Positions 30,558 through 40,359 of a DNA stretch of 41,838 nt are shown in pieces; position 1 is the first letter of the stretch; each line of letters opens with the position of its first letter. The position numbers and the translations under genes are program-made. The notes below the pieces were generated by a model. It was not told where the DNA came from and ran no database searches. It saw nothing but the letters and a program-made list of their open reading frames with translations. The DNA comes from Caulochytrium protostelioides (Eukaryota > Chytridiomycota > Caulochytriomycetes > Caulochytriales > Caulochytriaceae): positions 1 to 41,838 of the forward strand of contig ML014273.1 in the NCBI GenBank assembly GCA_003615045.1, given 5' to 3'.

Positions 30558-31392
30558 TCCATGGTATGGTCGCTGCGCCGTCGCCGAACGGTCACCGATC
30601 ACGGCGGTCTCTGTGTTCAACGGCGGGTGGACACGAGCGAGCAAGGGCGCGAGCCACGGCGAGCGCCACGGCCCAAAGGCCACGCACGGATCCCCATACG
30701 GATCACAGAACCCGATGGTCATCAACAGCACTCGCCCGGACATGCGCCATGAACCGACGTGCAGCGCTCCATGCGGCACCCGGCTGTCCCTGCGCCGCTG
30801 AGGGGCGCTCGCAATGCCGGCTAGCGGGCCCACGGGGGCCGGTGCCGCGGTGCCGATGCCCGTGCCGACGCCGATGTGGCGCCCATGATCGGCATCGGCG
30901 GTCCCGTGCCCGGCAGGACGCGGGAGAGGCCTGGGCGGCCGCGCAGGAACGGCGGAGGGCCGCATGGAGCGGCGTATGCGTGGCGTCCGTCTCGCGCTCG
31001 CGCTCGCGCCGCGTGCAGCAGCGCTCTCGTCCACAGCAACCCATGATGCGGAACAGGGCCACTGGGCCACCGTCGACCATTCCCGGTTCCCCGATACGGG
31101 CCGGCCACGCCATGTCCCTGATACCGGCGCGGAGGGCGGCGGACGGCTGCGAGGACCAGCGACAGAGAGCATGCGAGAGCCCCGGGGCCTTCATCCCGGC
31201 CACCTAGCTCCCGACCGAGGGGACCGTGGACCGACCAGCTGGACCCTCGCGGTCATCGCGACGTCAAGCGATATCCCGAGCTTCCCGTCATCCGAGTCGA
31301 TGGATCCCAACGCACATCAGCAGGATCGCGATTGACGCTCCCAAGCATCGGGTGTGGCCTGCGGATCCGAGCAACCCCTCTTCACCTGGCCC

Positions 31393-31411
31393 ATCGCATC
31401 GCATCGCATCC
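31393..31411. repeat. Short (ATCGC)n microsatellite
   Basis: Three atcgc units plus a partial one, the same pentamer as at 15255 and 30310. Confidence 0.8.
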
Positions 31412-32423
31412 TCCCTGCCCCCCGGCTGATGTCTCACCCCTGATCCCGACCGCCCGAGTCCATCGCCACTTCGTCACCTCACCCGCTTGCGGTCCCCGAG
31501 GGCCATCTCACCGACGGCTCGCCACGGCCTCGAGGTGCTCGATCGCCGTCGCCCTGATTGGTCACCGCCGTCATCCATCGCCGCCGCCGCGGACGGCCCG
31601 AGCGCAAGCCACCCACACTGGCGGCCGCAGCATCGCGCCGCCGCCGCCGCCGCACACGCGCGCTCCGCCGCCATCCCCCGGCACACTCCCCGGGCGGACA
31701 CCGCCGCCGCGACTGTGGCGCGGTCGCCGACTCGTCCTGCCGCTCAGGGTCGCCGGCACGCCGCCGTGGTCGCGCGACCGCCGGTGTTGAACGCCCGAGG
31801 CCCCTGGCCGCCGCACGTGGCCGCACGGGGCTCGACGCCGCGCTCCGGGGATCTCACCGCACGCCCCACGCGGCCGATCGCCGTGCCTCGGGGCGTCGCC
31901 TCGCTTGGCCTCGCCTCGTGGTGACTCGCCGAGTTGCGACGCGACGGCAACAAACTCCGCTCTTGCTGCATCTCGGTAGGGTAGCATCGCTGTATGGCCA
32001 CATCGCTGCCACTCCGGACGGCGACTGGTCTCGACGTGTTCGCCTGCCAACAAGCAAGCACGCCGCTTGAGCGCGGGCGTCCGTCCGACGCCGCCTCACC
32101 GCCCTCACCGTCGACAGTTGGCTGCGGACCACGCGCCACGGACGGCAGCCCCCGGCAAGGTATCGCCGCTCGCGCCACGGCGGCCGCCGCACCCACGGTC
32201 AGACCACGGCAACGCTGAGTCCCTTCGCCGGCCCACAGAGAATGACGTGACGTGCTTCAACCGTCCCCGAGCCGCTTCTCTGTCAGATTCCGACTCCTCG
32301 TCACGTGCTGGACACCTCTCAGCGACCAGGTCCCCGTGCCGCTCCTCGACGGCCATCCGCTCAGGCCGCCCCAAGTGCCGCCGTCCCGTTCGGCATCCCG
32401 TCACCGCCGCCGCTGGCGCGTCC

Positions 32424-32448
32424 AGCGCAGCGCAGCGCAGCGCAGCGC
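32424..32448. repeat. (AGCGC)n microsatellite
   Basis: Five agcgc units, followed by one atcgc, about 220 bp before the UPF0658 gene. Confidence 0.85.
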
Positions 32449-32666
32449 ATCGCTCGCCGTTAGCGGTCCGGTGTCATTGTCTCCGCAGGACACAGTCCGT
32501 GCTCACTGCTCGTGCTGGTTCGGCGAGACCTTGGCCGTTGCAGGCCACGGCGTGCTCGCGGGTCGCTCATCCCCTGCACGCCCCCCCTCGTCCGACGCCG
32601 CCGTTTCTGGGCGTTTCTGGCTCACCCGGTCGCTGATCCCCGCGCCGCGCCGCGCCGTTTGCCAGC

Positions 32667-33824
32667 ATGGGCCGCCTCTCATGGCGGCGGATGCTGCCGA
32701 CCACACTCGCGGGCCACCTGAGCCTGTGCGCGGTGGTGGTCGAGGCGCTCGTGATCATCTCGCTGGAGGCGGCGATCGCCGGCATCTTTCTGAAGTACTA
32801 TGAGGCGAGCGGGATCATCCGCGACGCGGGCCCCCAGAAGGGCATCCCCGTCTACCTGATCATCTTTATCCTCGCACAGGTCTTCCAGATCGTCATCTGC
32901 TGGGACGCCCTCATTCACCGCAACACGATCCAGATGATCGGCTTCGGCGGGTTCAATGTGTGCATCTTCATCTACTCGATCTTCCAGTATTCCCAGATGA
33001 TCACCATCGTCAATGCCGAGGTCGCCCACGGTCCAGGGCCCTTCGACCCCGCGTCCCGAGACCCCCTCATCAGCAGCACTGACTTTGCGCTCGTCCGTGC
33101 CGTCGGCGAGGTCTCGGCCGACGGCCTCGTTCAGATGCAGGACCACCACCGCCGCATCATCAAGGGCATGCTCATCGCCATCCCCGCCATCACGGGCTTC
33201 TTCATGCTTCTGTTCTCGTGGCTCATCTACAAACTCTATCTGGAGTTCGGATGGAAGATCTACAAGAAGATCGGCGCCGACCCCGTCATGCGCACCATGT
33301 ACCGGTACTACCAGATCTTCCTCATGCTCCTCAAGCTCGACGTCTTTTTCGTGACCGGCTTCGGCATCCAGTTCCTCGTGCTCGTGATTCGCACGTATGA
33401 CCCCGAGTTCGCGCTGACGATTGCCGCGCTGCCCATCATGATGACCATCCTGGTGCTCGCCGTCTACGGCGTGCGCCGCGAGGACCGGTGGATCATGGGC
33501 CTCTTCTTTGTGGGGCTCCTCCTCGCGGTCGCGTACTTCATCTTCAAGATCCTGCGCATCTACACGCAGGTCGGCAAGTACAAAAACATCAACATCTACC
33601 TGACGTTCTTTGCCGCCGTCAGCCTCGCCATGGTGCTGGCCACAATGGCAATCGCCATCATCTGCTACCGCAACTTCGACAAGGGCCTCAAACCCATCCT
33701 CCTCCGATCCGCCACCTCGCTGTCCTCGACGGCCTCCGACAGCCGCAACCGCTCCGTCGTCGACGACGACTTGCCGGCCGCCGCCACGCCCGCCACCGAC
33801 CGCAAACCGCTCGAGGGGCAATAG
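32667..33824 (+). CDS. UPF0658 Golgi apparatus membrane protein
   Basis: 385 aa, a multi-pass membrane protein matching the fungal UPF0658 family, whose fission-yeast members are localised to the Golgi and whose biochemical role is not known. About eight hydrophobic helices are visible: residues 15-43, 62-82, 91-108, 166-192, 212-242, 251-268, 275-298 and 309-334. Characteristic stretches are VYLIIFILAQVFQIVICWDA, DALIHRNTIQMIGF, LKLDVFFVTGFGIQFL and YKNINIYLTFF. The C-terminal ~45 residues are Ser/Asp/Ala-rich and hydrophilic, probably cytosolic. ATG 32667 is followed by a second in-frame ATG eight codons on, either of which could serve. It is one of the least expanded proteins here, with codons strongly biased to C in third position. 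It is convergent with SIW14. Confidence 0.85.
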   Translation: MGRLSWRRMLPTTLAGHLSLCAVVVEALVIISLEAAIAGIFLKYYEASGIIRDAGPQKGIPVYLIIFILAQVFQIVICWDALIHRNTIQMIGFGGFNVCIFIYSIFQYSQMITIVNAEVAHGPGPFDPASRDPLISSTDFALVRAVGEVSADGLVQMQDHHRRIIKGMLIAIPAITGFFMLLFSWLIYKLYLEFGWKIYKKIGADPVMRTMYRYYQIFLMLLKLDVFFVTGFGIQFLVLVIRTYDPEFALTIAALPIMMTILVLAVYGVRREDRWIMGLFFVGLLLAVAYFIFKILRIYTQVGKYKNINIYLTFFAAVSLAMVLATMAIAIICYRNFDKGLKPILLRSATSLSSTASDSRNRSVVDDDLPAAATPATDRKPLEGQ

Positions 33825-33874
33825 CGCGCTCCCCTTCTTCTGCTAAACGTATCGTCTGCCGGCGGCGGCGGCGG

Positions 33875-33899
33875 CCTCCTCCGCCGCTTCCGGAGGAGG
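33875..33899 (+). repeat. 9-bp perfect inverted repeat (hairpin) in 3' UTR
   Basis: CCTCCTCCG (33875-33883), a 7-nt loop, then CGGAGGAGG (33891-33899). It starts 50 nt after the UPF0658 stop codon. It could fold in the 3' UTR; a role in RNA processing is only possible, not shown. Confidence 0.7.
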
Positions 33900-34142
33900 T
33901 GGGGGGAGGCCTGGCGTCCGAGACCTGTGGTCTTTTGCAGGAGTCCTCTTCCCCGCGTCAGCGCCAGCCGTGCCATCCATCCCCGCTCGCCTGGCCATGC
34001 CGCAGGAGACGGCATCCCGTGCAGCCTGCATACGGCATCCAGTATCGCCACCATACGGCGGCAGCGGCCTGGATCGACACTCATTCGCGCGTCGGCTCTT
34101 TCTTTGTCGCAGGCCGGTGAGGCCTGTTCTTGTCCTATTTTT

Positions 34143-34148
34143 TTTATT
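34143..34148 (-). terminator. Poly(A) signal of SIW14
   Basis: AATAAA on the minus strand, in a T/A-rich stretch about 44 nt after the SIW14 stop codon. Confidence 0.6.
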
Positions 34149-34191
34149 CTGCTCTTTTTTCTATACATACATACACGTTGACTCCTGCGAC

Positions 34192-35082
34192 TCAGGCCAT
34201 GTCGGGCGCGGCGCTCCCGATGGTCGTGGCGACCGGCACGAGCGGCGTCGGCTCGGTGGGCTGGCTCGGCTGCAGGGTGACGTCAAAGACCTCAATGAAC
34301 TCCTGATCGGCGGCGCGCACCTTGTTCGCCGTATACCGGCGGTACTCGTCAAAGATCGCGGTCAGCGACCACCGCTGGCACTTGCGCAAGCAGCCGACGG
34401 CGCAGCCGACGCGGTACTTGCCCTTGTTGCAGTGCACGAGCATCGGGCGGTTCTGTGGGTCCGCCATGAGCACGAGCGCGCGCGCCATCTCATCGCCGTC
34501 GATCTCGGCAAACGGCTCCTTGTTGCCCTGCATCGGGATGCGGAACAGCCGGATCCCGTGGTCCGCATAGAACGCCAGCATGTCGGGCGCATAGTCCTCC
34601 GGCGCGAGGTAGAGCACGCTGCGCAGCCGCAGCTGGGCGAGGAACACCCCGTTCTTGCGGTTCGGGAACCCGCTGCGGTAGATCCCGGGCGTCACGAGCG
34701 CGAAGCCGAGCGGCGGCACCAGCGGGCCCGCCCGCGTCTGCGACTGCGTCACGAACGGAATCAGCCGCGACAGTCTCGCGTCGTCGTCGCCGTCGCCGCC
34801 GTCGACATCGTGAGCGTCGGCGTCGGCGTCGGCGGCGTCGGCGGCGATCGGCGACGCCGGTGCCGCGTGGTCGGTGCTGGGGCCGGTCGCGCCGTCGTCG
34901 GCGGCCGCCACGGGAGAGGGTCTGGTCGTCGCGTCGCCGCCGCGACCGCCGCCGTCCGCGTCAGCGTCGGGCAGATCGCCAGGAACGCGGCCGTCGCTGA
35001 CCATGTTCAGATGCGGGGACGGCCGCTCGCGGGGGAAATCGACAAGAAGCGGCCGTACCACGACGCCCTCCGGGCGCTTCAT
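34192..35082 (-). CDS. SIW14: Siw14-like atypical dual-specificity phosphatase
   Basis: 296 aa from the ATG at 35082 (yeast Siw14 281). It is of the plant-and-fungi atypical DSP family; Siw14 removes the 5-beta-phosphate of inositol pyrophosphates. The catalytic loop is HCNKGKYRVGC: Cys218 and Arg224 form the C-X5-R signature, with the family's Lys between them. The domain opens with LVPPLGFALVTPGIYRSGFPNRKN and includes LRSVLYLAPEDY, GIRLFRIPMQGNKEPF, and the C-terminal ...RWSLTAIFDEYRRYTANKVRAADQEFIE. The first ~100 residues are Asp/Ala-rich and disordered. The frame stays open 24 nt above this ATG but without another ATG, so a short upstream exon cannot be excluded. It is divergent from NDC1 (628 bp between ATGs) and convergent with the Golgi gene. 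Confidence 0.87.
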   Translation of the reverse strand: MKRPEGVVVRPLLVDFPRERPSPHLNMVSDGRVPGDLPDADADGGGRGGDATTRPSPVAAADDGATGPSTDHAAPASPIAADAADADADAHDVDGGDGDDDARLSRLIPFVTQSQTRAGPLVPPLGFALVTPGIYRSGFPNRKNGVFLAQLRLRSVLYLAPEDYAPDMLAFYADHGIRLFRIPMQGNKEPFAEIDGDEMARALVLMADPQNRPMLVHCNKGKYRVGCAVGCLRKCQRWSLTAIFDEYRRYTANKVRAADQEFIEVFDVTLQPSQPTEPTPLVPVATTIGSAAPDMA

Positions 35083-35710
35083 CCATGCAGCGAGACGGCC
35101 CGACAACCCTCCGCGCGCGATGGCGCACGGCGTGGCCTGGCATCCGGTCTGGGCTATGGCATCCGGTCTGTACTATATCTGGGCTATGCCTGGAGCGCGC
35201 TCGATCCTGTGCTCGCCGAAGCATGAAAGGCTGGAGGATGAAGACGGCGCGACGGACCGGACGCGGCACCGAGACCCTCGCCACGCCACCCACCGCCGCC
35301 GGTCGCGCCTGGCCGGGGCGCCGTCCGCGCCGCCGTGGCCAGCCCCGCCTTCCGCCGTTGCCGGGGCGCCGGGGCGTCCAGCCGCGAGTATGACGATGCT
35401 GACCGAGCGACCCTTGTTTTCCCACGGCGATAGAGAAGTTCGTGCCGTCCATCGCAGCGCTACAGAAGCGCACGTGCGCGTCCATCCGTACGTGCTTCAG
35501 CAGCACGCGCTAGCGACAGACGGCGTCGACGGCGCATTCGCCACGCAACGCGCGTCTCCCTCCCGCGGTTCAGCGATGCGCGACTTGTTCCCGCGCCTCT
35601 CCTATCGCCGACCTCATTCGCCGCATCCGTGCCTTTCCACCCGAGTCCATCACGACGGCATCCCACGGGCCCTGCGTGTCCTGATTCATACGTGAGCGCG
35701 AGGCCGGGCG
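35083..35710. other. Divergent promoter region of SIW14 and NDC1
   Basis: No gene is seen. It includes a near-duplicate (gcctggcatccggtctgggctatggcatccgg, 35140-35166 area) in which catccggtctg occurs twice. Confidence 0.5.
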
Positions 35711-38323
35711 ATGGATCGCCATCGCATGGCCTCGGCCTCGGCCGCCGCCGCCGCCGCCGCCGCTACGCGGCCGCCGCCGCCGCCATCACAGACCACGGCC
35801 GCGCGTCTTGGTGCCGGCCCCTCGACCGCGGGGCTCGGCGCCCGTCCGGCCCTGAGCGCGGCGCTCCGTCCGCGTCCGGGGCTGATGCGCCCGCGGCCGT
35901 CCCCTGCGGCCGCCACGGGCCCGCCGCCGCCGCAGCCGTGCTCCCGCGTGCTGGCGGCCGTGCTCGCGCACCGCCGGCGCCAGGCGAGCCTTCTGGGCGC
36001 GACGGCCGCGCTGATCGCGGCGGTGCTCGTGCACAGCGTCCCGTGGCCGTGGTCGGCGGCGGCGTCGGCGGCGGCCGCCTCGACGCACGCGTGGCGATGG
36101 GCGTGGCTCACGCTGCCGTTCCACGCGCTCCCGCTCGCCGCCGCCGTCGCCGCCGCGAGCGCGCCCCTCGCTGCCGCGACGATGCGCCACCGCCTGCACC
36201 GCGTCGCCGCCGCCGCCACGACCGCGTCGGCCGCGGCGTCGCGCCACCAGGCGCTGCAGCAGACGGCGCTCGTGCGGGCGCGGCTCGTGCTCGCGCAGCT
36301 GCTGCTGTGGGCGGTCGTCGCGACGGCCACGTGGTGCACGATGGCGCCGTCCGCCACGCGCGCGCACTACGAGCGCGTCTTCCGCGTCTCGCCCCTCCGG
36401 CGCGCCGTCCTCCACGCGCCCTTCGTCCTCCTGCTCGGCCTGCTGATTCTGCCGGCAGCGCTCGTCGTCGTCTGGCCCACGGCCCCCCTGGCGGCCTCGC
36501 GGCAGGCGCGCCACCGCCTGCGCTGGCCGAGCGTGGCGCAGTCGCTGCACCACCGCGCCATGACTCCCCTCCTGGCCGCCGTCGGCGCGGCCGTCGAGGA
36601 CGCCGTCGGGATCACGGCGGTCGTCGCCGTCGCGACGGCACTCGGCTTCCCGGCGCTCTACCGCGCCGCGTTCTGGGTCCTGCTCCGGCTCCGTGCCACG
36701 CCGCTGGTCGGCTACCTCGTGTCGCCGCGCCTGCCCGGCCGCGCGGGCCTGCCGGCGCCCCTGGTTCCCGCGCCGCTCGGCGCCCTCGCTGGCGTCCTGC
36801 CGCTGCGCCTCGTCCTCGTCCTCTTTCTCGCGGTGCTCCTCTTCCGCTGGATCCAGCGCATGCTGCGCATCGTGACCGACTTCGTGCTGACGGCGCCCGT
36901 CCCGGCCGCGCTCATCGAGGCCCGCACCCAACAGCCGGCGCTCGTCGCCCTCAGCCGCGTCCTTGCCGAGCAGCGCTGCGACCCGTGGGCCCACCACGCC
37001 ACCCTCGCCACCATCGCCGCGCTCGTCACCTACTTCCCGGAGCAGCGCGCCATGATCTACCGGTCCGCCGCGCGCCATGCCCACGGCCGGCCCAGCGACG
37101 CCGTCGCCTCAGCCGAGAGCCCGCTGTGGGCCGTGCTGCGCGACCACTGCACCGCGCTGATTCGCCACCAGTCGATGCAGTTTGCCAACGCGGCGCGCGA
37201 GACGAAAGCCGCGCTCCAAGCGACCTCGCGGTCCAAACGCTCTGCTGCCTCCCTCGCCAAACGCAGCAACAGCAGCAGCAGCAGCAGCAACCGTCTGGCA
37301 CCGTCCGCGGCGTCGGACGGCACGACCTTGACCCAGAACGCCATCTTTACGCCGCCGTCGCCGTTCTCGTTGGCGGCGCTCCGACAGTATGCGTCGTCCC
37401 TCTTTTTCGAGAAGGACAAGCGCGCGACGGCGGCTGACGATCTCGCGCTGCGCAAATTCACCCACCAGCACCACTACTTGCCGCACGCGGCGCCCGCCGC
37501 CGGCGCCGCTACAGGCCACGCAGCCGCCCTGCTCGATGCAGACGCTGCCCGACGCCGCGCGCGCGGCATGCCGGGCGCCTACCCGATGCGCCCCTCCGCC
37601 CTGCACCACGACCCCAACGCCTTGCCGGACCTGCTGCGGTTCCGTCCGACCGCCGCGGGCGCGGCTGAGGCGGCGCGGGCCTCGTCCGGCGCGTCGGGCA
37701 TGACGGCGGCGGCGGCGACCGCGGCGATGCCGCCTGCGGACAGCACGGCAGCGGCGCGGCCGCCGGCCGTCGAGTGGCTCGAGCGCGTGCTGCGCGCCGC
37801 GAGCGCCGCATCGCCCCTCGTCAGGCGCCTGGTCGGCGCGCTCCAGCGCCACAGCCGCCCGGACGTGCACCACGTCGATGCCGTGCTCCAGGCAATCACG
37901 ATCCTCGGCGCGCTGGCGAATGCCGCCGCGACCGAGGACCGCCAGGGCGCCCTCTTCCACGAGGTGGGGCCGCTGCTCGGGCTGCTGCTCACCATGCAAG
38001 CCGATCTCGACGCGTACGCCGTGAGTGCCGCCGCAGCGCCCACGCGCGCTTCCGCGAGCACTGGTACCAGCAGCATGCGAAGCGCCCCGTCGGCGTCGAA
38101 GCCGTCGGCGTCGGCGACGTCAACGTCGGCGACCGACCCGTCGACGACCCCCCAGCCAGCGATGCAGCCGCGCCATGTAGTCCATGCGATGCGCCACTTG
38201 GAGAATCACCTGCATACGACGACGTACCGCATGGTCATGACCTATTACGCGAGCCTGGAAGGCATGGAGATGCCCGACGCCGTCAAGCCGCGCCTGCAGC
38301 GCTACCTGGACATGCAAGCTTAA
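35711..38323 (+). CDS. NDC1: Nucleoporin NDC1-like membrane protein
   Basis: 870 aa (yeast Ndc1 655, human 674). Ndc1 anchors nuclear pore complexes, and in fungi also spindle pole bodies, in the nuclear envelope. After an Ala/Pro-rich ~75-residue start, six hydrophobic segments appear near 93-112, 131-155, 189-208, 234-256, 298-325 and 355-378, the usual Ndc1 topology. The next block, RWIQRMLRIVTDFVLTAPV, then PALVALSRVLAEQRCDPWAHHATLATIAALVTYFPEQRAMIY (405-450) and PLWAVLRDHCTALI, matches the family's cytosolic start, where an ALxDLAxIA-like helix and an R-x-x-I/F follow. The end (LHTTTYRMVMTYYASLEGMEMP) fits its C-terminal helices. Poly-Ser at 37265-37290 and Ala tracts explain the extra length. 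The call rests on topology and those blocks; the family is poorly conserved. It is convergent with SWC4. Confidence 0.75.
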   Translation: MDRHRMASASAAAAAAAATRPPPPPSQTTAARLGAGPSTAGLGARPALSAALRPRPGLMRPRPSPAAATGPPPPQPCSRVLAAVLAHRRRQASLLGATAALIAAVLVHSVPWPWSAAASAAAASTHAWRWAWLTLPFHALPLAAAVAAASAPLAAATMRHRLHRVAAAATTASAAASRHQALQQTALVRARLVLAQLLLWAVVATATWCTMAPSATRAHYERVFRVSPLRRAVLHAPFVLLLGLLILPAALVVVWPTAPLAASRQARHRLRWPSVAQSLHHRAMTPLLAAVGAAVEDAVGITAVVAVATALGFPALYRAAFWVLLRLRATPLVGYLVSPRLPGRAGLPAPLVPAPLGALAGVLPLRLVLVLFLAVLLFRWIQRMLRIVTDFVLTAPVPAALIEARTQQPALVALSRVLAEQRCDPWAHHATLATIAALVTYFPEQRAMIYRSAARHAHGRPSDAVASAESPLWAVLRDHCTALIRHQSMQFANAARETKAALQATSRSKRSAASLAKRSNSSSSSSNRLAPSAASDGTTLTQNAIFTPPSPFSLAALRQYASSLFFEKDKRATAADDLALRKFTHQHHYLPHAAPAAGAATGHAAALLDADAARRRARGMPGAYPMRPSALHHDPNALPDLLRFRPTAAGAAEAARASSGASGMTAAAATAAMPPADSTAAARPPAVEWLERVLRAASAASPLVRRLVGALQRHSRPDVHHVDAVLQAITILGALANAAATEDRQGALFHEVGPLLGLLLTMQADLDAYAVSAAAAPTRASASTGTSSMRSAPSASKPSASATSTSATDPSTTPQPAMQPRHVVHAMRHLENHLHTTTYRMVMTYYASLEGMEMPDAVKPRLQRYLDMQA

Positions 38324-38502
38324 TTCATTCAGCGAAACGCGTTGCAGCAGCCGTGCGGCGGGTATGGGGGCCGGAAACCCGTCATTGGACAATTCTCCCT
38401 GTCTACGGCTACTTGGCCGTTACTCTCTGTTCTCTGCTTCTCTGCGTGCTGATCCATAGTAAATACGCTTTCCGAGATACGACTTGGCTCTTGTAATTTT
38501 TT

Positions 38503-38508
38503 TTTATT
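38503..38508 (-). terminator. Poly(A) signal of SWC4
   Basis: AATAAA on the minus strand within an A-run, 9-15 nt after the SWC4 stop codon. It is unusually close to the stop but the only candidate seen before the NDC1 end. Confidence 0.5.
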
Positions 38509-38517
38509 TCTTGATTG

Positions 38518-40359
38518 TTACTTGTTGCCCTTGTTGCGCAGGGCGATGAGCCGCTTGAGCTCATTCCGCCGATGCGTCGCCTGCTGCATCAGGTTGCGCG
38601 TCGCGTCCAAGGCTTTCGAGAGATCCATCTGGCGCTGGATGCTCGTCATCAGCTGCGCATACTGGTCGCAGATCTCGGCCGTCGGCATCACCGGCATCAG
38701 CGGCACCCCCAGCCCGCGCACGATCGCGTCGTATTTGGGCAGCAGCGAGGGCTTCATGAGCGGCAGCTTCGCGGTCCGCGCCCAGATGCCCGTCGGCAGG
38801 TGGTCTGCCAGACTCGAGACGCTCGCGCTGCGCGACACCGTCGCGCTCGTCAGATGCATCGACGACCCGATCCCGCCCGCGTCGCTCTCGGGGCCCTCGG
38901 GCACCGGCGTCGACGCCTGGCTCGCGATCAGCGGCGCGCTGCCCGAGGCCCCCGTCGCCGCCGCCGCCGCTGCGGCCAGCTTCTCGCGCCGCCGCCGCGC
39001 CTTCTCCGCCGGGTCTTTGTGCTGGCCCTTGCGCTTCTTCTTGGTCGGCCCGCCGGCCTCGCCCGCGGGCGCCTTTGCGTGGGTCGGGCCCGAGCTGCCG
39101 CCGGCGCTGCCGCCGGGCGTGGGCATCCCCGCGCTGGTCGCCGAGGCCGGACCCGCCGAGCCGCCGGCGCCGCTCGCCGGGAGCCCGCCCGGCAGGCCCG
39201 TCGGCGTCGTCGTGCCGGACGGCAGCGGACTCGCGGCCGCCGTCGGCGGCGGCGCGGGCTTGGCCACCGGGTGCGTCAGGTTGAGCTCGCGCACCACAAG
39301 CTCGCGGCGCTGGTGCCACGACGCCTGCATGGCCTCATACCGCAGCAGCTCGTGGTAGAGCGCTTCTTCCTGCTGGATCTGCTCGGCCGAGCGGCGATAG
39401 AGCTGCGCCACGTGCTGCTTACGCTGGGTCTCGCGGGCATGGTCGAAGTGGAGGGCCTGCACGGCGCGGCGGACGTCCGGGTGGCGGGGGTCGGGCGCGC
39501 GGAGCCGCAGCAGGACCTGCTGGACGCGGTAGTAGCGCGCCTTCAAATCCTCCATGGTCTCGGGGCCGCTCCAAGCGTCATGAACCACGTCCCAGCGCAG
39601 ATGGAACTGCTGCACGGCCTCGCACAGCGCGTCGGTCTTGACCTGCGTCCACCCGTCCTGCCGGAGATGCTCGTCGTACTCGGTGTCCGTGTACGCCACG
39701 GGCGGCATCACGGTGGCGAACGCCGCGAACCGCGACGTGTGGCGCTGCGGGTCGCCTGCCGCCGCCCAGTGCGACAGAGGGTACGCGCGGTCCGTGCGGG
39801 CAGGGTGCGAAAACCGCGTCCAGACCCAGCGCTGGGCCGGCACCGGCGTCGACGCGCCGCCGCCGCCGCCGCCGCCGCCGCCGTCCGCGGTCTCAGCGGC
39901 CGCCACGGGGCGGCGTGACCGGTCCGGCCGCGGCGCGACCAGCAGCGGGGCCCGCCCGTGGTGGTCGTGTCCGCGGCGGCGCGCCCGTGATGGATCGGCG
40001 GCCGCCGCCGCGGCCGCGGCCACGGCGCGCGTCCGCTTCGGCGGGCGGTACGTGGCGACAATGGCGTCGAGATCAACATTGGCGCGTCGAGCGGACAGCG
40101 CGGCCTCAGGACGCGTGGGCATGACTGGTATGTCGGCGGCGGCGGCCGTTGACGGCATTGGAGCGTTGACCGTTGCCGCGAGCGCAGACGCCGCGGTGGC
40201 GGTGGTGTGACGAGGAGCGGCAGCAGCACTGTGGGCAGCAGCGCTCTGGGCGGGGCCAGCCGCCAGGGTCGGCGTCGGCGTGACCATCGACCGACGCGGG
40301 GACGGGCTGGCGCCCGTTTCACGCTCGGGAAGCGGTGGGGACGGCGCGTCCGCCGTCAT
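38518..40359 (-). CDS. SWC4: Swc4/DMAP1-like subunit of SWR1 and NuA4
   Basis: 613 aa (yeast Swc4 476, human DMAP1 467). Swc4 is shared by the H2A.Z-depositing SWR1 remodeller and the NuA4 acetyltransferase. The signature is the SANT-like region at about 223-280: YTDTEYDEHLRQDGWTQVKT, LCEAVQQFHLRWDVVHD, and ETMEDLKARYYRV, followed by HFDHARETQRKQHVAQLYRRSAEQIQQEEALYHELL (304-340), a charged helix typical of the family. RWVWTRFSHPAR before it is the N-terminal block. The C-terminus shows MPTAEICDQYAQLMTSIQRQMDL and a Lys/Arg-rich end, as in DMAP1. The first ~170 residues and a Pro/Ala/Gly stretch near 370-470 are low complexity and account for the extra length; GGGGGGGGG is present at 160-168. 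ATG 40359 is the first in frame. It is convergent with NDC1 (194 bp). Confidence 0.88.
   Translation of the reverse strand: MTADAPSPPLPERETGASPSPRRSMVTPTPTLAAGPAQSAAAHSAAAAPRHTTATAASALAATVNAPMPSTAAAADIPVMPTRPEAALSARRANVDLDAIVATYRPPKRTRAVAAAAAAAADPSRARRRGHDHHGRAPLLVAPRPDRSRRPVAAAETADGGGGGGGGGASTPVPAQRWVWTRFSHPARTDRAYPLSHWAAAGDPQRHTSRFAAFATVMPPVAYTDTEYDEHLRQDGWTQVKTDALCEAVQQFHLRWDVVHDAWSGPETMEDLKARYYRVQQVLLRLRAPDPRHPDVRRAVQALHFDHARETQRKQHVAQLYRRSAEQIQQEEALYHELLRYEAMQASWHQRRELVVRELNLTHPVAKPAPPPTAAASPLPSGTTTPTGLPGGLPASGAGGSAGPASATSAGMPTPGGSAGGSSGPTHAKAPAGEAGGPTKKKRKGQHKDPAEKARRRREKLAAAAAAATGASGSAPLIASQASTPVPEGPESDAGGIGSSMHLTSATVSRSASVSSLADHLPTGIWARTAKLPLMKPSLLPKYDAIVRGLGVPLMPVMPTAEICDQYAQLMTSIQRQMDLSKALDATRNLMQQATHRRNELKRLIALRNKGNK

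Larger units (their letters stand above)
28866..32666. other. 3.8-kb divergent intergenic region, repeat-rich, no convincing gene
   Basis: It lies between the lipin and UPF0658 starts. The longest ATG-initiated frame, 339 codons at 30225-29206 on the minus strand, is Pro/Arg/Ala-rich and overlapped by a similar plus-strand frame. Codon periodicity cannot be judged by eye, so I do not call a gene. Short arrays inside are listed separately. I see no RNA gene. Confidence 0.45.
33825..34191. other. Convergent 3' region between the Golgi gene and SIW14
   Basis: It holds the hairpin at 33875-33899 and an AT-rich stretch near 34137-34178 with a minus-strand AATAAA. Otherwise nothing is seen. Confidence 0.6.
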
